A DNA stretch of 54,382 nucleotides from an uncultured Lachnospiraceae bacterium. GTDB taxonomy: Bacteria; Bacillota; Clostridia; Lachnospirales; Lachnospiraceae. Positions within the stretch are counted from its first letter, which is position 1. Each line of letters starts with the position of its first letter. Where the stretch lies: contig CANREE010000005.1 in the NCBI GenBank assembly GCA_947629545.1, forward strand, positions 1 through 54,382, written 5' to 3'. This document shows, piece by piece, positions 16,483-26,228 of the stretch. Below the pieces are notes generated by a model. It was not told the DNA's origin, did no database searches, and worked only from the letters and a program-made list of their open reading frames with translations. Position numbers and translations under genes: made by a program.

Positions 16483-19059
16483 TCAAACCGGCTTCCGCCC
16501 ATGACACTGCTTAAACTTCTTCCCGCTCCCGCACGGACAAGGATCATTCGGATAGATCTTCTTCACTTCCTTGCGCACCGGCGCCTTCGCCACCGAATCA
16601 TCACGGTTGGTTCCCGTCACCTTCGCCGCCGGCTCTCTCTCCACCTTCTGCTCAACCCGAATATGGAACAGAATCCGGACCGTATCCTCCTTCACCGCCG
16701 CCGTCATGCCGTCGAACATCTCATAGGCACTCATCTTGTACTCCACAAGCGGATCCTTCTGCCCATACGCCTGCAGCCCGATGCCCTGCCGCAGCTGATC
16801 CATATCGTCGATATGGGACATCCATTTGTTATCGATGACCTTCAGAAGGATCACCCGCTCGATCTCGCGGATCTGCTCCGCCTCCGGGAACTCGGCCTCC
16901 TTCGCCTCATACAGCTTGATGGCCGCCTCCTTCAGCTGATGCACCAGTTCCTTCTTCTTCATCCGCTCCTTCTGCGTATCATTTAACACCACAGGCGGCA
17001 GCGGAATGATCGGCAGCAACAGGGAATTCAGCTCATTCAGGTCCCAGTTCTCCGGCACCGAATCATCGGCCACCGTCATATCCACCACATGTTCCACGAT
17101 GTCCGTGATCATCTTCAGGATCACATCGCGCATATTGTCGCCGTCCAGTACCCGACGGCGCTCCGCGTAAATGACCTCGCGCTGCTCGTTCATGACCTCA
17201 TCGTATTTTAACAGATTCTCGCGGATGCCGTAGTTATTGTTCTCGATCTTCTTCTGCGCCTTCTCAATGGCGCTGGAAAGCATCTTATGCTCAATCTGCT
17301 CGCCTTCCGGTACGCCCAGGGCGTTGAACATATCCATAAGCCTCTCGGAACCGAACAGCCGCATCAGATCGTCCTCCAGGGAAATGTAGAACCTGGACTC
17401 GCCCGGATCTCCCTGACGTCCGGAACGGCCGCGCAGCTGATTGTCGATACGGCGCGCCTCATGACGCTCCGTACCGATAACCCTGAGGCCGCCCGCCGCC
17501 CTGGCTTCCTCATCCAGCTTGATATCGGTACCACGGCCGGCCATGTTGGTAGCGATGGTGACGGCGCCGTGAAGTCCGGCGTCCGCCACGATCTCCGCCT
17601 CCAGCTCATGGAACTTGGCGTTCAGCACCTTATGCGGAATGCCCCGGCGGTTCAGCATCTTACTTAACATCTCGGAAGTCTCGATGGTAATGGTGCCCAC
17701 CAGCACAGGCTGCCCTTTGGAGTGGGCCTCCTCCACCTCGTCGACGACCGCCTTGAATTTCTCCTTCTTCGTCTTATAGACCGCGTCGTTATGGTCCACC
17801 CGGATCACCGGCTTGTTGGTCGGGATCTCGATGGCGTCCATACTGTAAGTGTTGCGGAACTCCTTCTCCTCCGTCAGCGCCGTACCGGTCATGCCGGCCT
17901 TCTTGCGGAACTTGTTGAAGAAGTTCTGGAACGTGATCGTCGCCAGCGTCTTGCTCTCGCGGCGCACATTGACATGCTCCTTCGCCTCGATCGCCTGATG
18001 GAGACCGTCAGAGTAACGGCGGCCCGGCATGATGCGGCCCGTAAATTCATCCACGATCAGAACCTCGTCGTCCTTAACCACATAATCCTTATCCCGGTGC
18101 ATCAGGTTATTGGCCCGCAAGGCCAGAATAATATTGTGCTGGATCTCCAGATTCTCCGGGTCGGCCAGGTTCTCAATGTGGAAGAATTCCTCCACCTTCT
18201 TCACGCCTTCCTCGGTCAGGTTCACCACTTTATCCTTCTCATTGACCACGAAATCGCCGGTCTCCTCGATATCCTCTCCCATAATGGCGTTCATCTTCGT
18301 AAATTCGCCGGACGCCTCGCCCCGCTGCAGCTGCCGCGCCAGAATATCACAGACCTCATAAAGCTTCGTAGATTTGCCGCTCTGGCCGGAAATAATAAGC
18401 GGCGTCCTGGCCTCGTCGATCAGCACCGAGTCCACCTCGTCGATAATGGCGTAATCCAGATCCCTTAAGACCATCTGCTCCTTGTAGATAGCCATGTTGT
18501 CTCTCAGATAATCGAAGCCCAGTTCATTGTTCGTCACATAAGTGATATCGCAGGCGTACGCCTTCTTGCGCTCCTCAGATGTCATGGGATTGAGCACCAC
18601 GCCCACGCTTAAACCCAGAAATTCATGGATGCGGCCCATCCACTCGGCGTCACGCTTGGCCAGATAATCGTTAACCGTCACGATGTGGACGCCCTTGCCA
18701 GCCAGTGCGTTCAGATACGCCGGGCAGGTGGAGACCAATGTCTTACCTTCACCGGTTTTCATCTCGGCAATACGCCCCTGATGAAGGACGATGCCGCCGA
18801 TCAGCTGCACCGGAAAATGCTCCATATTGAGGGTCCTGCGGGCCGCCTCGCGTACCGCCGCAAACGCCTCCGGCAGGATCTGGTCCAGGGTCTCCCCGGC
18901 TGCCAACCGTTCCTTAAAGATCTTTGTCTTCCCCCTCAGCTCCTCATCGCTTAAGGCTATCATATCCGGCCGCATGGCCACGATCCTGTCAACGATGGGA
19001 TATATCATCTTCAGTTCCCGCTCGCTGTGGGTCCCGAAAATCTTCTCTACGAGATTCAT
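16483..19059 (-). CDS. secA: Preprotein translocase ATPase SecA
   Basis: The 858-residue SecA motor drives preproteins through SecYEG. Seen: Walker A GEGKT at residues 103-107 inside [13 protein letters not shown], the DEAD-type Walker [21 protein letters not shown], preprotein cross-linking domain, the second helicase half with [12 protein letters not shown] and [18 protein letters not shown], the helical scaffold with ETVDMTV-like helices, and the C-terminal zinc motif [14 protein letters not shown] that binds SecB or phospholipid-linked partners. ATG 19059 has GGAG eight bases upstream. Genes prfB and secA are neighbours in many Bacillota, usually in the order secA-prfB as here. Confidence 0.97.
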   Translation of the reverse strand: MNLVEKIFGTHSERELKMIYPIVDRIVAMRPDMIALSDEELRGKTKIFKERLAAGETLDQILPEAFAAVREAARRTLNMEHFPVQLIGGIVLHQGRIAEMKTGEGKTLVSTCPAYLNALAGKGVHIVTVNDYLAKRDAEWMGRIHEFLGLSVGVVLNPMTSEERKKAYACDITYVTNNELGFDYLRDNMAIYKEQMVLRDLDYAIIDEVDSVLIDEARTPLIISGQSGKSTKLYEVCDILARQLQRGEASGEFTKMNAIMGEDIEETGDFVVNEKDKVVNLTEEGVKKVEEFFHIENLADPENLEIQHNIILALRANNLMHRDKDYVVKDDEVLIVDEFTGRIMPGRRYSDGLHQAIEAKEHVNVRRESKTLATITFQNFFNKFRKKAGMTGTALTEEKEFRNTYSMDAIEIPTNKPVIRVDHNDAVYKTKKEKFKAVVDEVEEAHSKGQPVLVGTITIETSEMLSKMLNRRGIPHKVLNAKFHELEAEIVADAGLHGAVTIATNMAGRGTDIKLDEEARAAGGLRVIGTERHEARRIDNQLRGRSGRQGDPGESRFYISLEDDLMRLFGSERLMDMFNALGVPEGEQIEHKMLSSAIEKAQKKIENNNYGIRENLLKYDEVMNEQREVIYAERRRVLDGDNMRDVILKMITDIVEHVVDMTVADDSVPENWDLNELNSLLLPIIPLPPVVLNDTQKERMKKKELVHQLKEAAIKLYEAKEAEFPEAEQIREIERVILLKVIDNKWMSHIDDMDQLRQGIGLQAYGQKDPLVEYKMSAYEMFDGMTAAVKEDTVRILFHIRVEQKVEREPAAKVTGTNRDDSVAKAPVRKEVKKIYPNDPCPCGSGKKFKQCHGRKPV

Positions 19060-19154
19060 CTGTCACTCTCCTGCTAAATTTTTACAAAAGCAGCTGCTTT
19101 CGCCGCGTCAGAAAGCGGCCCTTCAGGACGGCCGCCGCTTCTGCCTGTTAACGT

Positions 19155-19216
19155 AATAAAACTGCGTGTTTAGGTATAATCTTAGATATTCTACCACCAA
19201 CCGCAGTTTTATTCAA
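19155..19216 (-). promoter_or_regulatory. secA promoter inside a 12-bp inverted repeat
   Basis: Minus strand: TTGAAT (19216-19211), 17-bp spacer, TAGAAT (19193-19188). The perfect inverted repeat AATAAAACTGCG (19155-19166) and CGCAGTTTTATT (19202-19213) brackets the -10, one arm touching the -35. The repeat could be an operator or a weak terminator for the upstream GH88 transcript. Confidence 0.6.
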
Positions 19217-19255
19217 CCAAATAACAGTGTTGTTCACAAAAAATTAACGAATCTT

Positions 19256-20500
19256 TCACAGTGCCAGCTTCATCAGCGCTTCGATCAGATAATAATCTCC
19301 GTAGATGATGGAGAATTCATGGTTCTTATCGTGATAGGCCGCGGTGCATTTCTCCAGAAGATTGTCCGCCGCATCGTCCCAGTTCACCCGCCGGTCGGTC
19401 AGGGCGCGCAGAAGCCTGACCGCGGCTTCCAGATACTTCTGGCCGTCTTCTCCCTCCGGCGCAGAGGTCTGAACCATATCCGCGCTTTCTTCCCTGCCGG
19501 ATCCGCCTTCCGAATCGCCCACCGCACTGTCAGGCTCGGACGCAGTACCAGTACTGCCGGCCCCATGCGCCCTCTTCTCCTCAAGCAGCCGCCGGATCTC
19601 GATGAGTCCGCTGGCCGCGATCGCCGCCGCCGTCGAATCCTCCCACGCCGGCTCCGCCGGCTGGCAGAAGTCCACCGGGATCAGGCCGCTCTCCGGAATA
19701 TGCGCGATGAAATAATCCGCGATCCGCATGGCCGTATCCAGGTACTCCCGCTTCCCCGTATGCCGGAAGCTCTGCGCGAATCCGTAAAGTCCCCAGGCCT
19801 GCCCCCGGGTCCAGGACGAGCCGTCCCCGTATCCCTGGCCGCCGTAGCTTCGCACCATTTCACCGCTGTCCACATCGAACTCCACGATATGATTGACGGA
19901 GCCGTCCTCACGCACGAAGCACCGCGCCGCCGTGTCCGCGTGCCGCATGGCCGTCTGGGCAAAGCGCGGATCCTTCGTCTCTTCGCTTGCCCAATACAGA
20001 AGCGGCAGGTTCATCATACAGTCAATGATGGCCCAGCCCCGCCGGTCGGGCCCGTTATCGCCCCAGTCGTTCCACGCACGGATGAACTGGCCGGCGTGGT
20101 TAAAACGCCCCGCCAGGTTATTGGCCGCCAGAAGCGCCCGGTTCCGCGACGCCGGATCGCCTGTCAGCCGGTAGTTATTCACCGACGTGGGCAGCCATTT
20201 AAACCCGCTGTCGTGATCCATGGACTGAGCGTCCATCAGCACCCGATCCAGCTTCCGCTCCACGCTCTCCGCGGCCGCTTTATATCGCTCCTGCCCGGTC
20301 AGCTCGTACATCTGCCACATCATGCCGCCCCAGAAGCCGTTGGTCCACCAGCCGATCTTGTCGTCTCCCGACCAGTCGTCGTGGACGCCGTTCTCCGTCG
20401 TATAGGGGATCTTGTCCGCAGAGCGGACGCTTACCTTCTCCATCTTTTCTGTGATACGCGCCAGAACATTCCGCGCCCAGATCTTATCCTCTTCATGCAT
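19256..20500 (-). CDS. Unsaturated uronyl hydrolase (GH88)
   Basis: The 414-residue alpha/alpha-barrel protein has the GH88 signature phrases: WWTNGFWGGMMWQMYELTG, MDHDSGFKWLPT (Asp about residue 97) and WAIIDCMMNLPLLYWASEE (Asp about residue 160), which correspond to the two catalytic Asp residues of unsaturated glucuronyl hydrolase, then RGQAWGLYGFAQSFRHTG. These enzymes hydrate and release the 4,5-unsaturated uronic acid left by polysaccharide lyases. No signal peptide, so it works on imported oligosaccharides. ATG 20500 is chosen with AGGA about eleven bases upstream; the frame is open to 20635. An Ala/Gly/Ser-rich stretch near residues 312-345 (HGAGSTGTASEPDSAVGDSEGG) interrupts the C-terminal barrel helices and is unusual for the family. 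Confidence 0.9.
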   Translation of the reverse strand: MHEEDKIWARNVLARITEKMEKVSVRSADKIPYTTENGVHDDWSGDDKIGWWTNGFWGGMMWQMYELTGQERYKAAAESVERKLDRVLMDAQSMDHDSGFKWLPTSVNNYRLTGDPASRNRALLAANNLAGRFNHAGQFIRAWNDWGDNGPDRRGWAIIDCMMNLPLLYWASEETKDPRFAQTAMRHADTAARCFVREDGSVNHIVEFDVDSGEMVRSYGGQGYGDGSSWTRGQAWGLYGFAQSFRHTGKREYLDTAMRIADYFIAHIPESGLIPVDFCQPAEPAWEDSTAAAIAASGLIEIRRLLEEKRAHGAGSTGTASEPDSAVGDSEGGSGREESADMVQTSAPEGEDGQKYLEAAVRLLRALTDRRVNWDDAADNLLEKCTAAYHDKNHEFSIIYGDYYLIEALMKLAL

Positions 20501-20615
20501 CGCTTTCTTCTTCCTTTCTTCCGCCCCGCCGGCCAATTGCCTGTACGCATCCGGTGACGCCTCTATCATAGCGCTTATAGCCGGATTTTTCCAGTCCCAA
20601 AAATCGCGGGATGCT

Positions 20616-20789
20616 TCATTCTTCCTCCGCCGCAAACGCGTCTCTGTATTCCCTGGGCGTCATGCCGTAATAATTTCGGAACTGGCGGATAAAGCTGGAC
20701 GTCTGCATGTATCCCAGCATCCCGGCGATATCAGCGATCCTGTACGAAGTCCCCTTTAAAAGTTCTGCCGCGTATTCAAATTTTTTCAT
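20616..20789 (-). pseudogene. Truncated AraC-family regulator (C-terminal HTH only)
   Basis: A 57-codon frame encodes only the last helix-turn-helix of an AraC domain (GTSYRIADIAGMLGYMQTSSFIRQFRNYYGMTPREYRDAF). An in-frame stop lies immediately upstream, next to the T-tract of the MBL terminator, and no ribosome binding site precedes the ATG. The N-terminal sensor and first HTH are missing, so this is probably a gene remnant left where an AraC gene preceded the GH88 gene. It could instead be a free DNA-binding fragment if translated. Confidence 0.7.
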
Positions 20790-20794
20790 TAATT

Positions 20795-20832
20795 AAAAAA
20801 GCTGCGAATCAACTCCATCGATTCGCAGCTTT
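20795..20832 (-). terminator. Rho-independent terminator of the ABC-GDPD-MBL operon
   Basis: A 13-bp stem, AAAGCTGCGAATC (20798-20810) with GATTCGCAGCTTT (20820-20832), loop nine bases, followed on the minus strand by six T (plus-strand A at 20795-20800). It separates the ABC operon from the GH88 gene. Confidence 0.88.
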
Positions 20833-20896
20833 CGACAAATACCGGCAGCCGAAGTTTCGTTTATTCACCCGGTTTCTTTACAGATCTTCGCAGTGT

Positions 20897-21592
20897 TCAC
20901 AGTTCGCATACCCGGGCCGCGCGGAAACCATTCTTCTCCACCGCCTCCCGGAATTCCTCTCCAAAATGCATGCAGGTGACGCGGCCGCGCAGTCCGCCGG
21001 GAACACACTCGCACAGCTGTTTCAAAGAACAGTGCTCGGGATTCTCCTTCTTCTCATAGGTGGTCTCCTGATAGACATGGGCCAGTGTGCCCGCCTTCAG
21101 CCCCTCGATCACCTGTTCCGGCATCTTATTGGAATCGCCGCTGTAAAAAACGGTTTCCTTTCCGTCGGAAAGATAATAGCCGTAACAGTCCATCCCGGGA
21201 GCGTGGCATACCTTAAGCGGCGTCACCCTGATCCCGCCGGGAAACGGCTCCGAAAAATCCGTCCGGAACTGATACGCCTCCCTGCAGATCCCCATAAGCT
21301 CCAGTATCACCGGCAGTCCCGCGTCGGGCGAAGCCACCAGTACCGGCTTGCCCAACACGTACCTGCAGTAAGAAGCCAGCGAGCCCAGACTGCCGATATG
21401 ATCCGGGTGGCGGTGGGTAACCAATATATTCACCGCCGCGCACCGCGCAAGCTCCGGCCGGTCCGCCATACGACCGAACACCGTTTCTCCGCAGTCCATC
21501 AGGTAAAGCTGGTCCTCCGCCATGAAAAACGCACTGTTGCTGCCCCAGGAAGGCCTGTACGCCGCGCCGACACCCGAAAAACTCATCCTCAT
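20897..21592 (-). CDS. MBL-fold metallo-hydrolase
   Basis: The 231-residue protein carries the metallo-beta-lactamase motif HRHPDH (ILVTHRHPDHIGSLGSL), a later Asp in FYSGDSNKMP and a C-terminal His in CMHFGEEF, all expected metal ligands. Closest in look to the RNase Z/PhnP-like small MBL group that cleaves phosphodiesters, but the substrate cannot be deduced. ATG 21592 is chosen because GGAGAGG lies five bases upstream. The start is 16 bases after the GDPD stop, so the two are translationally linked, and the pairing with a phosphodiesterase fold suggests related substrates. Confidence 0.85.
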   Translation of the reverse strand: MRMSFSGVGAAYRPSWGSNSAFFMAEDQLYLMDCGETVFGRMADRPELARCAAVNILVTHRHPDHIGSLGSLASYCRYVLGKPVLVASPDAGLPVILELMGICREAYQFRTDFSEPFPGGIRVTPLKVCHAPGMDCYGYYLSDGKETVFYSGDSNKMPEQVIEGLKAGTLAHVYQETTYEKKENPEHCSLKQLCECVPGGLRGRVTCMHFGEEFREAVEKNGFRAARVCEL

Positions 21593-21608
21593 ATAAGCCT
21601 CTCCCATC

Positions 21609-22439
21609 TTAATAGCTGAACCCGTGATGCTTAAGCCACTCCGCGCACTGGGCCGTCCAGTCGGTCTGAATGATGCCGAAGCCCTTCCGGGCCGCCCAGC
21701 CCCAGCCGTCATCCGGATCCTTAAGGAGCGAGACATCATCATTGTGGCCGGCGCTCAGAGGCACATTCTCATTGTAGATCAGCGTATTGACCCACAGTAC
21801 CATTCCCATCCGGCGCATCGAGTCGATATATTCCTGGCAGGCGATCGGCGAATCCTCCCGCGCGAATACCAGCTCCGCCCCGACCATATGGATATTCCTC
21901 CCGCGGATCCGCTCAGTAGCCGTATCCGTCTCCTTATAGACCGGCAGATACATGTATTCCGGCGCGAACGCCTCCACCTCCGCCAGCCGTTCCTCCGACG
22001 GATCCGTCTTGAGAAGGATCTGCTCCCGCATCCCGTGGCGATCTACGCAGCGCGCTACATCCTCCAGAAAGCCGCCGCAGCGGTCCAGATTCATCAGGCA
22101 TCGCCCCCGGAAATGCTCCAGCACGTCGTCGAAGGAGTCCAGGCCGTAGTGGGTCGCCGCCCCGTCCGCGTTGATAAACCGGAGCTCCCGCACCTGCTGC
22201 GCGGTCATAGTCCTGACATCGGCCTCCAGCCGGAGCCGGAGCCGTTCCTTGCCCGTATGGAAAATGAACAGCTCCCCGTCCGCCGTCTTAAACAGATCCA
22301 TCTCCAGAACCGCCGCGCCGTTTCTTACGGCCAACTCAAACGCAGGGATCGTATTGGCCGGAATATTCGCCCCGCCAAGTCCCTGGTGCGCCGCCACCAG
22401 GACGCCTTTACTTCTGCATAATTCGTTCAGCTCGTTCAT
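21609..22439 (-). CDS. GDPD-like phosphodiesterase with altered active site
   Basis: A 276-residue TIM-barrel protein of the glycerophosphodiester phosphodiesterase family: AAHQGLGG, then IPANTIPAFELAVRNGAAVLEMDLFKTADGELFIFHTG. The two catalytic His residues (HQG and FHTG) and the ExD metal pair (EMD) are present. However the usual HRG is HQG, ENT is ANT, HD is HT, and the later metal Glu position reads LMNLDR. These changes argue for a substrate other than glycerophosphodiesters, perhaps a sugar phosphate diester from the co-operonic importer. ATG 22439 has AGGTG upstream; it starts 12 bases after the solute-binding protein stop. Confidence 0.8.
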   Translation of the reverse strand: MNELNELCRSKGVLVAAHQGLGGANIPANTIPAFELAVRNGAAVLEMDLFKTADGELFIFHTGKERLRLRLEADVRTMTAQQVRELRFINADGAATHYGLDSFDDVLEHFRGRCLMNLDRCGGFLEDVARCVDRHGMREQILLKTDPSEERLAEVEAFAPEYMYLPVYKETDTATERIRGRNIHMVGAELVFAREDSPIACQEYIDSMRRMGMVLWVNTLIYNENVPLSAGHNDDVSLLKDPDDGWGWAARKGFGIIQTDWTAQCAEWLKHHGFSY

Positions 22440-22451
22440 ACTCACACCTGC

Positions 22452-24206
22452 TTATAGTTCTCCGTCAAGACTCTTCTGATACCACTCGATCCAGTCATAG
22501 TAGCCGTAGGTCTCCAGATCCTTCAGATACGCGTTCCAGGACTCGTCGGTGATGCCGTCCATGATGCTGGTAGACAGGAAATTGGACATCATCGGCATCA
22601 GATCCGTCTCCAGAAACGTCCTCTCGCTGACCGCCTCAGGATCCTCGAACTTAGCTGGAATATACTCATACTGCAGGTAATCCATGACCTTCTCCTGAAT
22701 CTTGATCCGGCCCTGTGTCGTATCCGTGTGATCGAACTCCAATTCCGTCGGCACTCCGTCAACCAGATGGATATTCTGCGGATCCACTGCATACTCTTCA
22801 ACCGAGATCAGTACGCTCTTACCGCCTTCGCCCCGCGTATTAGTCAGGCTGCTGGCCGATTCATTGGCAAACTCAGGTTTCTTCTTCCAGTCATCGCTTA
22901 AGTAGATCTCTCCGTCATAGACATCCCACAGAATCCCCTGCTCTCCGGCAAAATCGATCATCTTCAATTCACGGGAACTGGAAATGTAATTCCACCAGTG
23001 CAGCAGTGCCGGAACATTTTCGCTGTCCGCAGCGATAGTAAGACCCAGTTTGACCGTCGTATCATGATAACGGTTGCCATCGATCACAGGCTCCACGCCC
23101 TCAAGACCCTGAACCATGACCACATCCCAGTCATCATAATTCAAACCGTTGTGGGCCGGACTGAACATAAAGGTCATGCCGTAAAGATCCTGACTCAGCT
23201 TCGCGGTCCATTCATCGCCCGTCTGCGAGAATCCTTCCACATCCAGAAGCCCTTCCTCCAGAAGCTTGTGCAGCCACTCCAGCCACGCGCGCCATGCGTC
23301 CGTATCGGCAGTAGGCGTTACGACTCCATTTTTCACCATTTTATAATGTCCGGAATCTCCGTCTCTCGCGTTGGCAATGCCGAAGAAATTAGCGGAATGA
23401 TGAATATGGCAGTCGCTGTACTTATCAGCAAATCCAAAGGGGATTTCATCGTTCGGATCACCGTTCCCATTGGCATCCTGATCACGGAATGCGCATAATA
23501 CTTCATATAACTCATCGGTAGTCGTCGGCATATCCATACCTACGCGTTTAAGCCATGTTGTATTGATCATCGGAACCCAGTTCGCTTCCTTATAGACGGT
23601 CTCCAGTCTCGATGTAGGAAGAGATCGGATGGAACCGTCAGGCCACGTGATCGCTCCAATCCCATTGGGATAAACTGCCTCGATCGTCGCCAGCACATCC
23701 GGCGCATAAGTCTTTAAGATATCATCCTTGCTGAGATCGTAAAACATATCCATATTGTTGCTGACCGTGCTCTCTCCCACATTAGAAAGGAACGCGTCCG
23801 GCATATCGCCGCTGGACAGCTTCAGATTTACCTGCTCCGACCAGGCCTGGCTGGTCAGAAGCGTCCAGTTCACATGGATTCCCGTCGCTTCCTCGACCAT
23901 CTGATAAATCGCTTTATCATTTGGATTCGCGGAAGTATCAAGCTCCGCGGACGGCTTTGTATAGATATTCAGAGTCGTTCCCGCAAAGTAGTCTACGGGA
24001 AGTCCATTTGATGTGATCTCTTTTCCCGTTTCCGCAGCCTCCTGTGACGTCTCCCCGGAAGAAGCCGCCGTCGCCGCCTGCGTTTCCTGTTTTGCCGCGG
24101 TCGTCGCCGCCGTCGTCTGCTGCGCGGAATTTCCATTTCCGCATCCCGCCAGTGCCGATACCGCCAATGCCGCCGTCAGTATAGCCGCCAATACCTGCTT
24201 TTTCAT
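22452..24206 (-). CDS. Sugar ABC transporter solute-binding lipoprotein (LplA type)
   Basis: The 584-residue precursor has a lipoprotein signal peptide: MKKQVLAAIL, hydrophobic core and lipobox LAGC with Cys22, followed by a Ser/Ala/Thr/Gln-rich linker. The mature part is an LplA/YtcQ-type oligosaccharide-binding protein (NIYTKPSAELDTSANPNDKA, WLEWLHKLLEEGLLDVE, FMFSPAHNGLNYDDWDVVMV). It captures an oligosaccharide outside the membrane and hands it to the two permeases encoded upstream. No ABC ATPase is encoded here; these systems usually share a generic MsmK-like ATPase elsewhere. Confidence 0.93.
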   Translation of the reverse strand: MKKQVLAAILTAALAVSALAGCGNGNSAQQTTAATTAAKQETQAATAASSGETSQEAAETGKEITSNGLPVDYFAGTTLNIYTKPSAELDTSANPNDKAIYQMVEEATGIHVNWTLLTSQAWSEQVNLKLSSGDMPDAFLSNVGESTVSNNMDMFYDLSKDDILKTYAPDVLATIEAVYPNGIGAITWPDGSIRSLPTSRLETVYKEANWVPMINTTWLKRVGMDMPTTTDELYEVLCAFRDQDANGNGDPNDEIPFGFADKYSDCHIHHSANFFGIANARDGDSGHYKMVKNGVVTPTADTDAWRAWLEWLHKLLEEGLLDVEGFSQTGDEWTAKLSQDLYGMTFMFSPAHNGLNYDDWDVVMVQGLEGVEPVIDGNRYHDTTVKLGLTIAADSENVPALLHWWNYISSSRELKMIDFAGEQGILWDVYDGEIYLSDDWKKKPEFANESASSLTNTRGEGGKSVLISVEEYAVDPQNIHLVDGVPTELEFDHTDTTQGRIKIQEKVMDYLQYEYIPAKFEDPEAVSERTFLETDLMPMMSNFLSTSIMDGITDESWNAYLKDLETYGYYDWIEWYQKSLDGEL

Positions 24207-24255
24207 AAAATACCTCCTGTTCGTTTTAGAAAATGATATACCATTCCCGATCAGC

Positions 24256-25179
24256 TCAGCCTTTGACCGAGCCGATCATAACTCCCTTCACAAAATACTT
24301 CTGAATAAACGGATACACACAGAGGATCGGGGCCGTCGATACCACGATCACACTGTACCGAATCGTCGCCGTCATCTGCTGCACCTGAAGGGCCATCTCC
24401 GCATCCTCCATGATCTCATGATTCTGCGTCGTCTGCAGCAGGATCTCCCTTAAAAACACCTGAAGCGGATATTTGTACCTGTCCGTCAGATAGATCAGCG
24501 CGTTGAAATATGAATTCCAGTGGCTCACCGCGATATACAGTACCATCACCGCGAAGATCGCCTTCGACAGCGGCATCACGATCGACACGAAAAACGTTCC
24601 GTTCCCGCAGCCGTCGATAGTCGCCGCGTCCAGAAGTTCGTCCGGGATATTGGTCTTCATAAAAGACCTCACTACAATGATGTTATGTACCGAAATGCTG
24701 CTCTGCAGGATCATCAGAAGCCGCGTGTCCAGAAGCCCCAGATTCTTGATCATGATGTATGTCGGGATCAGACCGCCGCCGAAATACATCGTAAAAATAA
24801 ACAGCTTCATCAAAATCCCGCTGCCCGGCAGGTCTTTTCTGGAAAAAGCGTACCCCGCCAGGATCGTCACCATCGATCCGAAGATCGTACCACCTACCGT
24901 ATAGATTAATGTGTTCATGTATCCGGACCAGACCCTCCAGTCCGCAAACACCCGCTGATATCCCATCAAATGGAATCCCTTCGGATACAGAAGCAGGGAT
25001 CCGGCGTTGATCAGCTTATAATCGGTAAACGACGCCACAAGGATAAACCACAGCGGATAGATCGTAACGATGGTAAGCAGGATCAGAAATGTGTTTGCCA
25101 GCGCGTCGAACAGTCTGTTGTCCCAGGACTGCCGGATCCCGTTCGCCGAACGTTTCCGGATTCGGATCATACTCTGCAT
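24256..25179 (-). CDS. Carbohydrate ABC transporter permease (YtcP/LplC type)
   Basis: A 307-residue permease with six predicted helices and the cytoplasmic EAA-like loop (DELLDAATIDGCGNGTFFVSIVMPLSKAIF). ATG 25179 has AAGGAGG six bases upstream, and this site overlaps the stop codon of the upstream permease, so the pair is translationally coupled. Ends in IGSVKG, typical of the LplC group. Confidence 0.92.
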   Translation of the reverse strand: MQSMIRIRKRSANGIRQSWDNRLFDALANTFLILLTIVTIYPLWFILVASFTDYKLINAGSLLLYPKGFHLMGYQRVFADWRVWSGYMNTLIYTVGGTIFGSMVTILAGYAFSRKDLPGSGILMKLFIFTMYFGGGLIPTYIMIKNLGLLDTRLLMILQSSISVHNIIVVRSFMKTNIPDELLDAATIDGCGNGTFFVSIVMPLSKAIFAVMVLYIAVSHWNSYFNALIYLTDRYKYPLQVFLREILLQTTQNHEIMEDAEMALQVQQMTATIRYSVIVVSTAPILCVYPFIQKYFVKGVMIGSVKG

Positions 25180-25190
25180 AGGCCGCCTCC

Positions 25191-26141
25191 TTACCACAGA
25201 CTGGATCCGCTCACCTTATCCGCCGTCTTATTGGCGATGATGAGCACGATAAAATTGATCACGTTGTTGAACAGACCTATCGCCGCTGAGTAGCTGAACC
25301 GCTGATCCTGCAGACCCATTTTATACACGTAGGTAGAGATCACCTCCGAAGAAGTGAGATTCAATGAGTTCTGCATCAGGTACACCTTCTCATAGCCCAC
25401 GCCCATGATACTTCCGAGCCTTAAGATCAGCATAATGATGATCGTCGGCAGGATCGACGGAATGTCGATGTGCCAGATCCGCTGGAGCTTATTGGCCCCG
25501 TCCACCTGGGCCGCGTCATGCAGCTCCTGGTCCACGCCGGTCAGCGCCGCCACGTAGATGATGGAACCCCATCCCATGCTCTGCCAGATCCCGGACCAGA
25601 CATAGATGTGGGAAAAGTAATCCGCCTGTCCCATGAAATACGTGTCGGTCGGGCCGCCGAACAATCCAACCAGCATATTCACAATGCCGTTGCGCGGCGA
25701 CAAAAACAGCGAGAGCATGCCCACCAGCACCACTGTGGAGATAAAATGGGGCATGTAAGTAACGGTCTGGACGAATTTCTTCCTGCGCACATTCCGCACA
25801 TTGTTCAAAAACACTGCCAGAATGATCGGGAACGGAAAGCTGATCAGAGAATACAGGCTGATCTTCAGCGTATTCTTAAAGATCATCCAGAACCGCGGCG
25901 TATTCATGAAGGTGGTGATCCACTTCAGTCCTACCCATTTGCTTCCCCATATTCCGTTGACCGCCTTATAGTCTCGAAACGCGATCTGCAGCCCGTACAT
26001 GGGCCCGTAATGAAATATGGCGATATAAAGTGCCGCCGGAAGCAGAAACATATACAGGAGCCAGTTTTTCTTCATCAGCTTCCAGGTTTTCGCGCGCTTC
26101 CGGATTTTTTGAGCTGCCTGTTGATTCACAAAGCCTTTCAC
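25191..26141 (-). CDS. Carbohydrate ABC transporter permease (LplB/YteP type)
   Basis: Six helices; LplB-type opening KNWLLYMFLLPAALYIAIFHYGPMYGLQIAFRDYKAVNGIWGSKWVG and the EAA loop QELHDAAQVDGANKLQRIWHIDIPSILPT. First gene of the operon. The start is uncertain: GTG 26141 is taken because GGAGG and AAGGAG lie just upstream; ATG 26168 has no site. Its partner permease and binding protein follow directly. Regulated by the LacI-like operator and promoter at 26229-26258. Confidence 0.9.
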   Translation of the reverse strand: MKGFVNQQAAQKIRKRAKTWKLMKKNWLLYMFLLPAALYIAIFHYGPMYGLQIAFRDYKAVNGIWGSKWVGLKWITTFMNTPRFWMIFKNTLKISLYSLISFPFPIILAVFLNNVRNVRRKKFVQTVTYMPHFISTVVLVGMLSLFLSPRNGIVNMLVGLFGGPTDTYFMGQADYFSHIYVWSGIWQSMGWGSIIYVAALTGVDQELHDAAQVDGANKLQRIWHIDIPSILPTIIIMLILRLGSIMGVGYEKVYLMQNSLNLTSSEVISTYVYKMGLQDQRFSYSAAIGLFNNVINFIVLIIANKTADKVSGSSLW

Positions 26142-26228
26142 TCTCCTTCCCCTCCGGCCGTTCCGCATGTGCGCCGGCCGTCCACCCCATTGTCTTCAGT
26201 TACATGATCAGGATATCCTATGATCATG

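Noticed and set aside
16142-16504. Three overlapping 62-65-residue frames on both strands
   Set aside because: They arise from the arms of the inverted-repeat element and lack ribosome binding sites; not called as genes.
19166-20557. 463-residue plus-strand open frame antisense to the GH88 gene
   Set aside because: The minus-strand frame shows GH88 catalytic motifs; the plus-strand product is Arg/Pro-rich without any recognisable domain.
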